Positions 46,517-54,117 of a stretch of 64,000 nucleotides of DNA are shown here, piece by piece (the first letter of the stretch is position 1; every line of letters begins with the position of its first letter). The stretch covers positions 1 through 64,000 of the forward strand of contig NZ_JAGIZB010000018.1 in NCBI RefSeq assembly GCF_017813395.1. Direction: 5' to 3'. The stretch is from Pararoseomonas baculiformis (lineage in GTDB: Bacteria > Pseudomonadota > Alphaproteobacteria > Acetobacterales > Acetobacteraceae). A model generated the notes under the pieces. It saw only the letters and a program-made list of their open reading frames with translations. It ran no database searches and was not told the DNA's origin. The translations under genes were made by a program, and so were the position numbers.

Positions 46517-46752
46517 CCCGGAGAGGGCTCTGCCCTCTCCGGACCTCGCCCGCCAAGGGCCTGAGGCCCTTGGAACCCCGTCTGGCTGCCGCGGATGCGA
46601 TGCAGGACGGGGTCTTCTCCCCCATCCTGCCCTTGCAGTCGCCTCCGGTCATGGACCGGAGGCGCACCACCAGCCGAACCTCTCAAACTGATAGAAAAAG
46701 ATGATGGTGAGGGGTCCGGGGAGAGGAAGAATTCCTTCTTCCTCTCCCCGGG
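46517..46752. repeat. Composite palindromic element, copy 3
   Basis: Third copy of the element at 8381-8620 and 21505-21743, in the same orientation and again between convergent genes (amtB and a Bug receptor). All landmark stems are kept; the middle is slightly diverged (TCTCAAACTGATAGAAAAAG in place of the TTTTCCAAACTTCTA version). With the terminator it accounts for the whole 46431-46762 gap. Confidence 0.9.
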
Positions 46753-46762
46753 AGCGCCACAT

Positions 46763-47761
46763 CTATTGCGGCTGGAAGTTGCTCGCCTCCGCCGCCCGCC
46801 GGAAGCGGTCGATTTCGCTCATCTGGAATTCCCGCATCCGCTCCGGCCCGAAGGGCATGATTTCCGCCCCGTTCGCCTCGATGAAGCTTCGGCTGTCCGG
46901 CTGGGCCAGGGCTTTCTCCATTGCTTCGGACAGGGCGTTCACCCGCTGGTCCGGCGTGCGCGCATCCACCCAGAAGGCTGTCCAGCTGTAATGCACCGCC
47001 TCCGGGTAGCCGCTTTCGCGCAGCGTGGGCACCTCGGGCAGGTCGGGATGGCGCTGCTCGCCCGTCACGGCGAGGGCGCGTACCTCCCCGGATTTCGCGG
47101 TGGGGATGGAGCCGGTGGAATCGATCACCGCAAGTTCGATCCGCTGCCCCATCAGGTCCGTCAGGGTCTGCGCCAGCCCCCGGTAGAGCACTGTCTCGAA
47201 GGCAAAGCCCGCCTTGGAGGAGAACTGCGCGGCGGCGAGCTGATAGCCGACCGAATAGGTGCCGGACTGCACCGCAGGCTGCCGGCGCCCCCGCTCCTCC
47301 AGATCCGCCACGGTCCTCAGCGGGGAGCGGGGCGGCACCATGAACAGGGCCATGCTCCGCGTCATGCCCGAAATCGGGCGCAGGTCTTTCACGGGGTCAT
47401 AGGGAAAGGTCCGGAGCGTCGCCAGATTGACGGCCATGGGCGTGTTGCTGCCCAGGAATAGCGTGTGCCCGTCCGGCGGATCGGATTGCAGGCTGCGTAC
47501 CGCGATGGCGCCATCCGCGCCCGGCCGGTTCTCCACCACAACGGGCTGTCCGAGCAGCTCGGACAGCTTCTTGCCGAAGAAGCGCGAATACACGTCGGAC
47601 CCGCTGCCCGCCGCGAAGGGCACCACGATGCGAAGCGCCCGGTTCGGGAAGTCCCCGCCCTGCGCGCGCCCGATCCGCGGCGCGGCCAGCAGGCCGAGCG
47701 AGGCAAGGGCCGCGCGGTTGATCCTCCGGCGCGTGGGCGGCGGAATGGGTTCGCTCTCCAT
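46763..47761 (-). CDS. Bug/TctC-family periplasmic receptor
   Basis: A 332-aa solute receptor with a signal sequence (INRAALASLGLLAAPRIGRAQ) preceded by a charged RRRINR, possibly a twin-arginine signal. The family blocks are IVVPFAAGSGSDVYSRFFG and PVVVENRPGADGAIAV, followed by FLGSNTPMAVN and VQSGTYSVGYQLAAAQF. No permease genes adjoin, so it is an orphan receptor. It lies 67 bases downstream of a beta-hydroxyacid dehydrogenase gene on the same strand; the two may import and oxidise the same hydroxy acid. Confidence 0.92.
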   Translation of the reverse strand: MESEPIPPPTRRRINRAALASLGLLAAPRIGRAQGGDFPNRALRIVVPFAAGSGSDVYSRFFGKKLSELLGQPVVVENRPGADGAIAVRSLQSDPPDGHTLFLGSNTPMAVNLATLRTFPYDPVKDLRPISGMTRSMALFMVPPRSPLRTVADLEERGRRQPAVQSGTYSVGYQLAAAQFSSKAGFAFETVLYRGLAQTLTDLMGQRIELAVIDSTGSIPTAKSGEVRALAVTGEQRHPDLPEVPTLRESGYPEAVHYSWTAFWVDARTPDQRVNALSEAMEKALAQPDSRSFIEANGAEIMPFGPERMREFQMSEIDRFRRAAEASNFQPQ

Positions 47762-47828
47762 GGTCGCTTCCTCCTGTTGCTGCCCCGTTTGGCCGGGGCT
47801 TGTGATGCGGAGTGCGCGGCCGGTGCCG

Positions 47829-48719
47829 TCAGGAGGCTGCTTCGCCCCCCGCTTCCACCTGCGCCCAGCGCTCGTAATGCTTGATGACCGAGACCAGGTC
47901 TTCGGGCCCCGAGCCCTGGGACATGGCGAAGGCGAGGAACTGCCGCGTCGCAGGCCCGATCCACATGGGCATGCCCAGCTTCTCCGCCTCGTCGAGGCAA
48001 AGCTTCACGTCCTTGTACATGAGCTCTGTGGTGAAGACCGTTGGGAAGCTCCGGTCCAGCACGGCGTTCGGCACGCGGTGCTCCGTGGCATAGGAGCGGC
48101 CGCTGGAGGCGTTGAGCACATCGATCATCACGCGCGTGTCGATGCCCGCCTTGGCGCCGAAGACCAGGCCCTCGCAGCAGGCCACGATGCTTGTCGCGGC
48201 CATCAGGTTGTTCACCACCTTCATGGTCTGCGCCTGCCCGGCCTCGGCACCGAGATAGAAGATCTTCTGCCCGATCTGCCGGAGCAGCGGCTCCACCGCC
48301 TCGAACAGATCGCGCGGGCCTGAGGTCATCACCGCCAGCGTGCCCTTGCGCGCGCCCGCCACCCCGCCGCTGACCGGCGCATCCAGAAGACGGATGCCGT
48401 GGCCGGCCAGCTCCTCCGCCACGCGGGCGGACATGGAGGCGCCGGTGGTGGAAAGATCGATCACGGCCTTCACCGCGCTTCCTCCGGCCACCCCGCTGGC
48501 CACCTGACGCACGATGGCTGGCGTGGGCAGGCTGAGGAACACCCACTCGCAGCGGGAGGCCACCTCCTCCGGACTGCCGGCGAGCTCCGCGCCGGCCTCG
48601 GCAAGCGCCGCGGCCGCGACAGGATTGATGTCATGCACCACGAGCCCATGCCCGTGCTCGGCGAGGCGACGCGCCATGACGCCGCCGATATTCCCCAGGC
48701 CGATAAAGCCGAGCCTCAT
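47829..48719 (-). CDS. 3-hydroxyisobutyrate dehydrogenase family protein
   Basis: A 296-aa NAD(P)-dependent beta-hydroxyacid dehydrogenase. It starts MRLGFIGLGNIGGVMARRLA (nucleotide fold), has LLDAPVSGGVAGARKGTLAVM (substrate loop), and the catalytic Lys in AQTMKVVNNLMAATS. Substrates of the family include 3-hydroxyisobutyrate, tartronate semialdehyde and threonate, and sequence alone does not decide. ATG 48719 is chosen since the nucleotide fold starts at once. It heads the pair with the Bug receptor; two overlapping palindromes stand in its upstream region. Confidence 0.9.
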   Translation of the reverse strand: MRLGFIGLGNIGGVMARRLAEHGHGLVVHDINPVAAAALAEAGAELAGSPEEVASRCEWVFLSLPTPAIVRQVASGVAGGSAVKAVIDLSTTGASMSARVAEELAGHGIRLLDAPVSGGVAGARKGTLAVMTSGPRDLFEAVEPLLRQIGQKIFYLGAEAGQAQTMKVVNNLMAATSIVACCEGLVFGAKAGIDTRVMIDVLNASSGRSYATEHRVPNAVLDRSFPTVFTTELMYKDVKLCLDEAEKLGMPMWIGPATRQFLAFAMSQGSGPEDLVSVIKHYERWAQVEAGGEAAS

Positions 48720-48871
48720 GCGCCATTCCCCCGCGCGGGCGGCAGCCTGGCCGGGCGGGCACCCGGCAGGTGGAGGCAGCATCCAAGGACCGGCCCCCGG
48801 GAGGCCGGCACGGTGAGCGGTTCCTGGGCCATCCGGCCATTTCCTCCCGGCAGCTGCCTCGGCCGCCGCTA

Positions 48872-48897
48872 TTTCATTGAATGAAAGTACGTTTCAT
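48872..48897. promoter_or_regulatory. Overlapping palindromes, probable operator
   Basis: Two inverted repeats share one arm: TTTCATT-G-AATGAAA (48872-48886) and ATGAAA-GTACG-TTTCAT (48881-48897). They are A/T-rich in a GC-rich background. They lie 153 bases upstream of the dehydrogenase/receptor pair and about 125 bases before the SIR2 gene. The TTTCAT/ATGAAA half-sites suit a dimeric regulator of the IclR or GntR sort; no such gene is adjacent. Confidence 0.55.
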
Positions 48898-49020
48898 CAA
48901 CGCTAGGTTCGACATTCCCGTGGGTCAATGAGAATTCTCCGCCCAGGTTGCCGGCAGCCGGCGGGCAACCCCGGGAAGCCGGGGCGGTTAGGAGAGTTCC
49001 CGCTGCCACGGTGCCGCCGG

Positions 49021-49845
49021 ATGCCTTCGGAACTCGAAACCCTCGCCAGTGTCGTCCGCGAAAGGCGCGCCATCCTCTTCGTGGGCGCGGGGCTTTCGAT
49101 GACGGTCGGGCTGCCCTCATGGCGCCAGCTGATCGAGCATCTGGGCCAGGAGCTTGAACTGGGCACGGAGCTGGTGCTGGGCACCGACAGCACCTACCAG
49201 ACGCTGGCCGAATACTACCGCCTGCGCAAAGGCAGCATCGGCCCGCTGCGCAGCTGGATGGACCGGAACTGGAGCGTTTCGGACGAAAAGGTTCGGGCCT
49301 CGCGCCTGCACGAGATCGTCGTGCAGCTGGACTTCCCCATCATCTACACCACGAATTACGACGCCAACCTGGAGACCGCCTTTCGCGTGCATGGGCGGGA
49401 CTACGTGAAGATCGCCAACACGCGCGACATCGCCAAGGCCAACCAGGGCGTTACCCAGATCATCAAGTTCCATGGCGATTTCGACGACGACCAGTCGCTG
49501 GTGATCGCGGAAACCGATTACCTGAACCGCCTCAGCTTCACCTCCCCGTTGGACATCAAGCTCTGGGCGGACGCGCTGGGCCGCACGCTCCTGTTCATCG
49601 GCTACAGCATGTCGGACCTGAACATCCGGCTGCTGCTGCACAGGCTGGCCCAGATCTGGAAGGAATCCGGCCATGAGAAGGACCGGCCCTGCCCCTTCGT
49701 CTTCATGTCCCGCCGCAACGAGGTGCAGGAGGCCGTGCTGGGCCAATGGGGCATCAACGTCATCACCGGCGCGGAGGAAGATCCCCAGGCTTCCCTGGCG
49801 AACTTCCTGGAAGAACTCGTCCGCCGCGTGCAGGCGCCGGGCTGA
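49021..49845 (+). CDS. Stand-alone SIR2-like domain protein
   Basis: A 274-aa protein of the SIR2_2 type. It opens with the NAD-binding motif RAILFVGAGLSMTVGLPSW, then has IIYTTNYDANLETAF, IKFHGDFDDDQSLVI with the His expected at the active site, and LLFIGYSMSDLNIRLLL. The zinc-finger cysteines of protein deacetylases are absent. SIR2 domains of this kind occur in antiphage proteins that degrade NAD, usually fused or paired with a sensor; here there is no fused domain and no obvious partner. ATG 49021 is chosen as the domain starts within 15 residues. Function as defence is inference. Confidence 0.85.
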   Translation: MPSELETLASVVRERRAILFVGAGLSMTVGLPSWRQLIEHLGQELELGTELVLGTDSTYQTLAEYYRLRKGSIGPLRSWMDRNWSVSDEKVRASRLHEIVVQLDFPIIYTTNYDANLETAFRVHGRDYVKIANTRDIAKANQGVTQIIKFHGDFDDDQSLVIAETDYLNRLSFTSPLDIKLWADALGRTLLFIGYSMSDLNIRLLLHRLAQIWKESGHEKDRPCPFVFMSRRNEVQEAVLGQWGINVITGAEEDPQASLANFLEELVRRVQAPG

Positions 49846-49872
49846 AGCCTCCCGCGGCTCCGGGGCCGGATG

Positions 49873-50544
49873 TCAGGTGCGGGCCGCGAAAGCCTCGACG
49901 AGCTTCGTCGGCCCCGACACGATCAGCAGGTCGCCAGGCCTGATGGTGGTTTCCGGCCGCGCATAGGTGAAGTCGGTTTTCGGCCGCTTCACCCCCACCA
50001 CGGTCACGCCGTACTTGCTGCGCAGGGCGCATTCGGCCAGCGTCCGGCCCTCGGCCTCGCGCGGGGCGCGCGTCTTGCCGATGGCGAAGCCATCGTCGAA
50101 CTCGATGAAGTCGATCATCTTGCCGGTGACCAGATGCGCCACACGCTCCCCCATCGCGGCCTCGGGATAGACCACGTGATGGGCGCCGGTGCGCTCCAGG
50201 ATCCGGCCATGCCTGGAGCCGTTCGCCTTCGCCCAGATCTCCCGCACGCCGAGCTCGTTGAGCGCGAGCACGGTGAGCACGCTTGCCTCCAGATCGCTGC
50301 CGATCCCCACCACGGCCCGCGCGAACTCGTGCACGCCGAGGCGGCGCAGCGTCTCGGTACTTGTGGCGTCCGCCTGGACCACATGGGTCAGCCGGTCCGC
50401 CCAGGACTGGACGAGATGGGCATCCTCGTCGATGCCGAGGACCTCGTGGCCGAGATGGATGAGCGATTCCGCCAGGGCGCTGCCGAAGCGGCCAAGGCCG
50501 ATGACGACGACCCCGTCTTCCGCGGAAGAAGTGTTGCTAGCCAA
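49873..50544 (-). CDS. Potassium uptake regulatory subunit, TrkA/KtrA family
   Basis: A 223-aa cytoplasmic gating protein of a potassium channel. The RCK N-domain starts VVVIGLGRFGSALAESL and has the acidic ribose contact IDEDAHLVQ. The RCK C-domain follows (GRTLAECALRSKYGVTVVGV, TIRPGDLLIVSGP). The start is taken as TTG 50544, overlapping the upstream stop by 8 bases, with AGAGGAG 10 bases before. The longer frame to 50628 lies inside the membrane subunit gene. It pairs with the TrkH-like gene upstream. Confidence 0.92.
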   Translation of the reverse strand: MASNTSSAEDGVVVIGLGRFGSALAESLIHLGHEVLGIDEDAHLVQSWADRLTHVVQADATSTETLRRLGVHEFARAVVGIGSDLEASVLTVLALNELGVREIWAKANGSRHGRILERTGAHHVVYPEAAMGERVAHLVTGKMIDFIEFDDGFAIGKTRAPREAEGRTLAECALRSKYGVTVVGVKRPKTDFTYARPETTIRPGDLLIVSGPTKLVEAFAART

Positions 50545-51907
50545 CGATGGGGCGCTCCTCTGGGTAACGATAGGGCCTCTGCCGGCTGCGCAGCGCCAGG
50601 CCGGTCGCGACGGTGATGGTACCGACACGGCCGAGGAACATCAGCACGATCAGCACCGTCTGACCGGCCGGCGGCAGGTCATCGGTGAAGCCGGTGGACA
50701 GGCCGACCGTGGCAAAGGCCGAGATGGCCTCGAACAGCACGACCTCCAGGGGAAGGGTGCTCACGCTGAGGAGGACGAGCGTTGCGATGGCAAGCGTGCC
50801 GACGGCCAGGAGGAGCACGGTCAGCGCCTGTCGCTGGACGCCGCGCGGGATCCGCCGCCCGAAGGCGGTGACATCGGGCTCCCCGCGGATCTCGGCCCAG
50901 ACCACGAAGCAGAGCACGAGGAAGGTGGTCACCTTGATGCCGCCGGCAGTTCCGGCGCTGCCGCCGCCGATCAGCATCAGGCCATAGGTGATGGAAATCG
51001 TCTCCGGCCGCATCTGCCCCACATCGACGGCATTGAACCCCATCGACCGCGTCGCGACGGAGTGGAAGACCGCCCCGAGCAGCTTTCCCGCGGGATCGAA
51101 GGGCCCGAGGGTGCTCGGATTGCCCCATTCATAGGCCAGGACCGCCACCGCCCCTCCCAGGAGGAGCACGGCGGAGCCGAGCAGCGTGGCCTTGGTATGG
51201 ACCGACCAACGGGCAGCCTGGCGCGGCATCTGCCGCAGCTCGTGGAGGACGGGAAAGCCGATCCCGCCGATGCTCGCCGCGATCATGATCGGGGCCAGGA
51301 TCAGCGGATCGAGCGCGAAGCCCATGACGCTGTCGGAAAAGGTCGAGAAGCCGGCATTATTGAAGGCCGACATCGCGTGATACAGGCCGTTCCAGACCGC
51401 CTCCCCCCAGCCCTGCCCATGGCCGAGGCGCAGCCGCAGCGTCAGGATGGCGGCGACGGCCAGCTCGACCGTGATCGTCACGAGCAGGACCAGCCGCAGC
51501 ACCGCCGCGATATCGCCAAGGGCAAGGCCGCGTGTCTCAGCCTGGGCAAGCAGGCGGGTGCTGAGCTGCAGCCGCCGGGACACAAGAAGGCCAAGCAGCG
51601 TGGCCCCGGTCATGATCCCGAAGCCGCCGACCTGGAACAGGACCAGGATCACCACCTGCCCGAACACCGACCAATAGACGGGCGTGTCCACCACGATGAG
51701 ACCGGTGACGCAGACCGCCGAGGTGGCGGTGAACAGCGCGGTCAGGAACGAGGCCGCGCCCTCCCCGCTGCGGGACACGGGGAGCATGAGCAGGACGGTG
51801 CCGAGCGCGATGGCCAGGAGGAAGGCCAGCGGCACCAGCCGGGCCGGGTGCTGAAGCGTGCGCAACAAGCCGTTCCCCTCGATCTTTCCATGCGCGCCCA
51901 GGGCCAC
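50537..51907 (-). CDS. Potassium transporter membrane subunit, TrkH/KtrB family
   Basis: A 456-aa membrane protein with four pore repeats. Selectivity regions are TATSAVCVTGL, SAFNNAGFSTFSD, HSVATRSMGFNAVD and SAFATVGLSTGFT, each with the conserved Gly. The intramembrane loop GGGSAGTAGGIKVTT in the third repeat is the gate. The size and single RCK partner suit the Ktr type. The frame opens at GTG 51907; TTG 51868 with GAGGGG upstream is an alternative that removes 13 non-conserved residues. Confidence 0.93.
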   Translation of the reverse strand: MALGAHGKIEGNGLLRTLQHPARLVPLAFLLAIALGTVLLMLPVSRSGEGAASFLTALFTATSAVCVTGLIVVDTPVYWSVFGQVVILVLFQVGGFGIMTGATLLGLLVSRRLQLSTRLLAQAETRGLALGDIAAVLRLVLLVTITVELAVAAILTLRLRLGHGQGWGEAVWNGLYHAMSAFNNAGFSTFSDSVMGFALDPLILAPIMIAASIGGIGFPVLHELRQMPRQAARWSVHTKATLLGSAVLLLGGAVAVLAYEWGNPSTLGPFDPAGKLLGAVFHSVATRSMGFNAVDVGQMRPETISITYGLMLIGGGSAGTAGGIKVTTFLVLCFVVWAEIRGEPDVTAFGRRIPRGVQRQALTVLLLAVGTLAIATLVLLSVSTLPLEVVLFEAISAFATVGLSTGFTDDLPPAGQTVLIVLMFLGRVGTITVATGLALRSRQRPYRYPEERPIVG

Positions 51908-51986
51908 GCTCAGGCCGGGCGCCCTGCGCGCCGGATGGCGCGCCAGGCCTGGCCTCGGCCATCCCCGTCAAGGCGGGCCTGCGGCC

Positions 51987-53315
51987 TCACGCCGCCAGCG
52001 CCGCGTCCACGGCCTCGCCGAGGCGCGCGACGATCAGGTCGATCTCCTCCTTGCTGGCGGTATAGGGCGGGGCGAGCAGGATGTGGTCGCCCACCACGCC
52101 ATCCACCGTGCCACCGCCGGGATAGATGGCCAGGCCACGGGCCAGCGCCTCCTCCTTGATCCGCAGGTTCAGCTTGCGCGCGGGATCGAAAGACCGGCGC
52201 GTGGTGCGGTCCTCCACCATCTCGATCGCCTGGAACAGCCCGCGCCCGCGGATATCGCCGACATGGCGGTGGTTGCCGAAGCGTTCGGTCAGCCCGGTTT
52301 CCAGCCGGGCACCCAGCACCCGCACGCGCTCCAGCAGCCCGTCACGCGCGATCACCTGCTGCACCGCCAGCGCCGCCGCGCAGGCCACGGGATGGGACAG
52401 GTAGGTGTGCCCATGCGCGAAGGCGCCCGATCCGGCCATGATCGGCTCCAGCACGCGGTCATTCATCAGGATGGCGCCGATCGGCTGGTAGCCGCCGCCC
52501 AGCCCCTTCGCGATGGCCTGGATATCCGGCGCCACGCCCTCCTGCTCCCAGGCATGCAGCGTGCCCGTGCGGCCCATGCCGCTCATCACCTCGTCCAGGA
52601 TCAGCAGGGCGCCGTGGCGGTCGCAGATCGCGCGCACCGCGCGGAAATAGCCGGCGGGGGGCGGCACGCAGCCCGAGGTCGCGCCCACCACCGTCTCCGC
52701 CACGAAGGCGGCCACGTTCTGCGGGCCAAGCCGCTGGAACTCCGCCTCCAGCTCCTCCGCCAGCCGCGCGACATAGCCTGCCTCGTCCTCTCCATCCTCC
52801 ATCCCGCGATAGGCGAAGGCCGGGGAGACATGGCTGAAGCAATCCGCCAGCAACGGCGCATAGGGCGCGCGCCGCCCCGCATTTCCCCCCGCCGCCAGGG
52901 CGCCGAGCGTGTTGCCGTGGTAGCTCTGCCGCCGGGCGATGAAGCGCGTGCGCCCGGGCTCGCCCTTCTCCAGGAAGTGTTGCCGCGCCAGCTTCAGCGC
53001 CGCCTCCATCGCCTCCGACCCGCCGGAGACGAAATAGGCGCGGCTCAGCCCACCCGGCTCATCCCCCACCAGGATCTCGGCCAGGCGCTCGGCCGGGTCA
53101 TTGGTGAAGAAGCCGGTATGCGCGTATTCCAGCGCCCCGGCCTGGGCCCGCACGGCCGCGACGACATCCGGATGCCCATGGCCGAGGCAGGACACCGCCG
53201 CCCCGCCGGAGGCATCCAGCACCTGCCGCCCATCCCCCAGATGCAGCCAGGAACCCTGCCCCCCGACAGCCATGGGCGGGGCGGCACGGCCGCGATGCAG
53301 GATACGGGAGGTCAT
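51987..53315 (-). CDS. Class III PLP-dependent aminotransferase
   Basis: A 442-aa aminotransferase of the omega-amino acid group. Diagnostic blocks: GHGHPDVVAAVRAQ, YFVSGGSEAMEAALKLARQ, RRQSYHGNTLGALAAGG, the PLP Asp in LLILDEVMSGMGRTG, the PLP Lys in AIAKGLGGGYQPIGA, and AHGHTYLSHPVACAAAL. The donor amine is unknown. It is divergent from the racemase-like gene with a 67-bp shared promoter region, and ends 79 bases after the potassium transporter start. Confidence 0.93.
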   Translation of the reverse strand: MTSRILHRGRAAPPMAVGGQGSWLHLGDGRQVLDASGGAAVSCLGHGHPDVVAAVRAQAGALEYAHTGFFTNDPAERLAEILVGDEPGGLSRAYFVSGGSEAMEAALKLARQHFLEKGEPGRTRFIARRQSYHGNTLGALAAGGNAGRRAPYAPLLADCFSHVSPAFAYRGMEDGEDEAGYVARLAEELEAEFQRLGPQNVAAFVAETVVGATSGCVPPPAGYFRAVRAICDRHGALLILDEVMSGMGRTGTLHAWEQEGVAPDIQAIAKGLGGGYQPIGAILMNDRVLEPIMAGSGAFAHGHTYLSHPVACAAALAVQQVIARDGLLERVRVLGARLETGLTERFGNHRHVGDIRGRGLFQAIEMVEDRTTRRSFDPARKLNLRIKEEALARGLAIYPGGGTVDGVVGDHILLAPPYTASKEEIDLIVARLGEAVDAALAA

Positions 53316-53382
53316 CGGGAGTCCCTTGCCGGTGTGGGGCGCCGAGTTTGTTCCAAAGCGCCGCTTCCGTCACACTCCCTCC

Positions 53383-54015
53383 ATGCGGATCGCCCTCATC
53401 CATGCCCTGCGCCATTCCCCCCCGCCGACCGAGGCCGCCTTCGCCCGGCTCTGGCCCGAAGCGGTGCTGATGAACCTGCTGGATGACAGCCTCTCGGCCG
53501 ACCTCGCGCGGGATGGCACCCTCACCCCCGCCATGACGGACCGCTTCCTCACCCTGTCCCGCTACGCCAGGGGGACAGGGGCGGATGCCATCCTCTTCAC
53601 CTGCTCGGCCTTCGGCCCCTGCATCGAGGCGGTGGCGGCGGAAATGGCCCCCATGCCCGTGCTGAAGCCGAACGAGGCCATGGTGGCGGATGCCGCCGCC
53701 ATCGGGGGCCGGATCGGCCTTCTCGCCACCTTTCCCCTCACGCTGGAGAGCATGCTGCCGGAATTCCCCCCGGGCGTCACGGTCGTCCCATGCCTCGCGG
53801 AAGGCGCGCTGGAGGCGCTGAACCGCGGCGATGCCGAGGCGCATGACCGCCTGGCGGCCGAGGCGGCGCGGCGCCTGGCGGATTGCGACGCCATCGCCCT
53901 GTCCCAGTTCAGCCTCGCCCGCGCCGCGCCGCTGGTGGCCGCGGCCACGGGAAAGCCCGTTCTCACCACGCCCGACAGCGCCGTGAAAGCGCTCCGTGCC
54001 CGGCTCGGTGCCTGA
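53383..54015 (+). CDS. Aspartate/glutamate racemase superfamily protein
   Basis: A 210-aa member of the Asp/Glu racemase superfamily. The first-half catalytic region is kept: ADAILFTCSAFGPCIEAV with Cys. The second-half site, where true racemases have the opposing Cys, reads DAIALSQFSLARAAP and has no Cys at that place. It may therefore catalyse a one-sided reaction such as isomerisation or decarboxylation, as some superfamily members do. ATG 53383 is chosen since the domain starts at once. It lies just upstream of the semialdehyde dehydrogenase gene but an operator-like region separates them. Confidence 0.85.
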   Translation: MRIALIHALRHSPPPTEAAFARLWPEAVLMNLLDDSLSADLARDGTLTPAMTDRFLTLSRYARGTGADAILFTCSAFGPCIEAVAAEMAPMPVLKPNEAMVADAAAIGGRIGLLATFPLTLESMLPEFPPGVTVVPCLAEGALEALNRGDAEAHDRLAAEAARRLADCDAIALSQFSLARAAPLVAAATGKPVLTTPDSAVKALRARLGA

Positions 54016-54028
54016 AAGCCACCGGGCA

Positions 54029-54063
54029 ACTTGTCAGACAAGTCTATCATTGTGCTATAGCAC
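54029..54063 (+). promoter_or_regulatory. Operator palindromes and promoter before the semialdehyde dehydrogenase
   Basis: ACTTGTCAGACAAGT (54029-54043) is a perfect 7+7 palindrome with a one-base centre, of the kind bound by FCD-type GntR regulators. GTGCTATAGCAC (54052-54063) is a second perfect palindrome. TTGTCA inside the first and CTATAG inside the second are 18 bases apart and may be the -35 and -10. The dehydrogenase starts 55 bases further on. Confidence 0.6.
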
Positions 54064-54117
54064 TTCCACGTCGCCGGCCCGGGCCGGCCGCGCCCAGATC
54101 CTGACGAGGAAGTGCCC

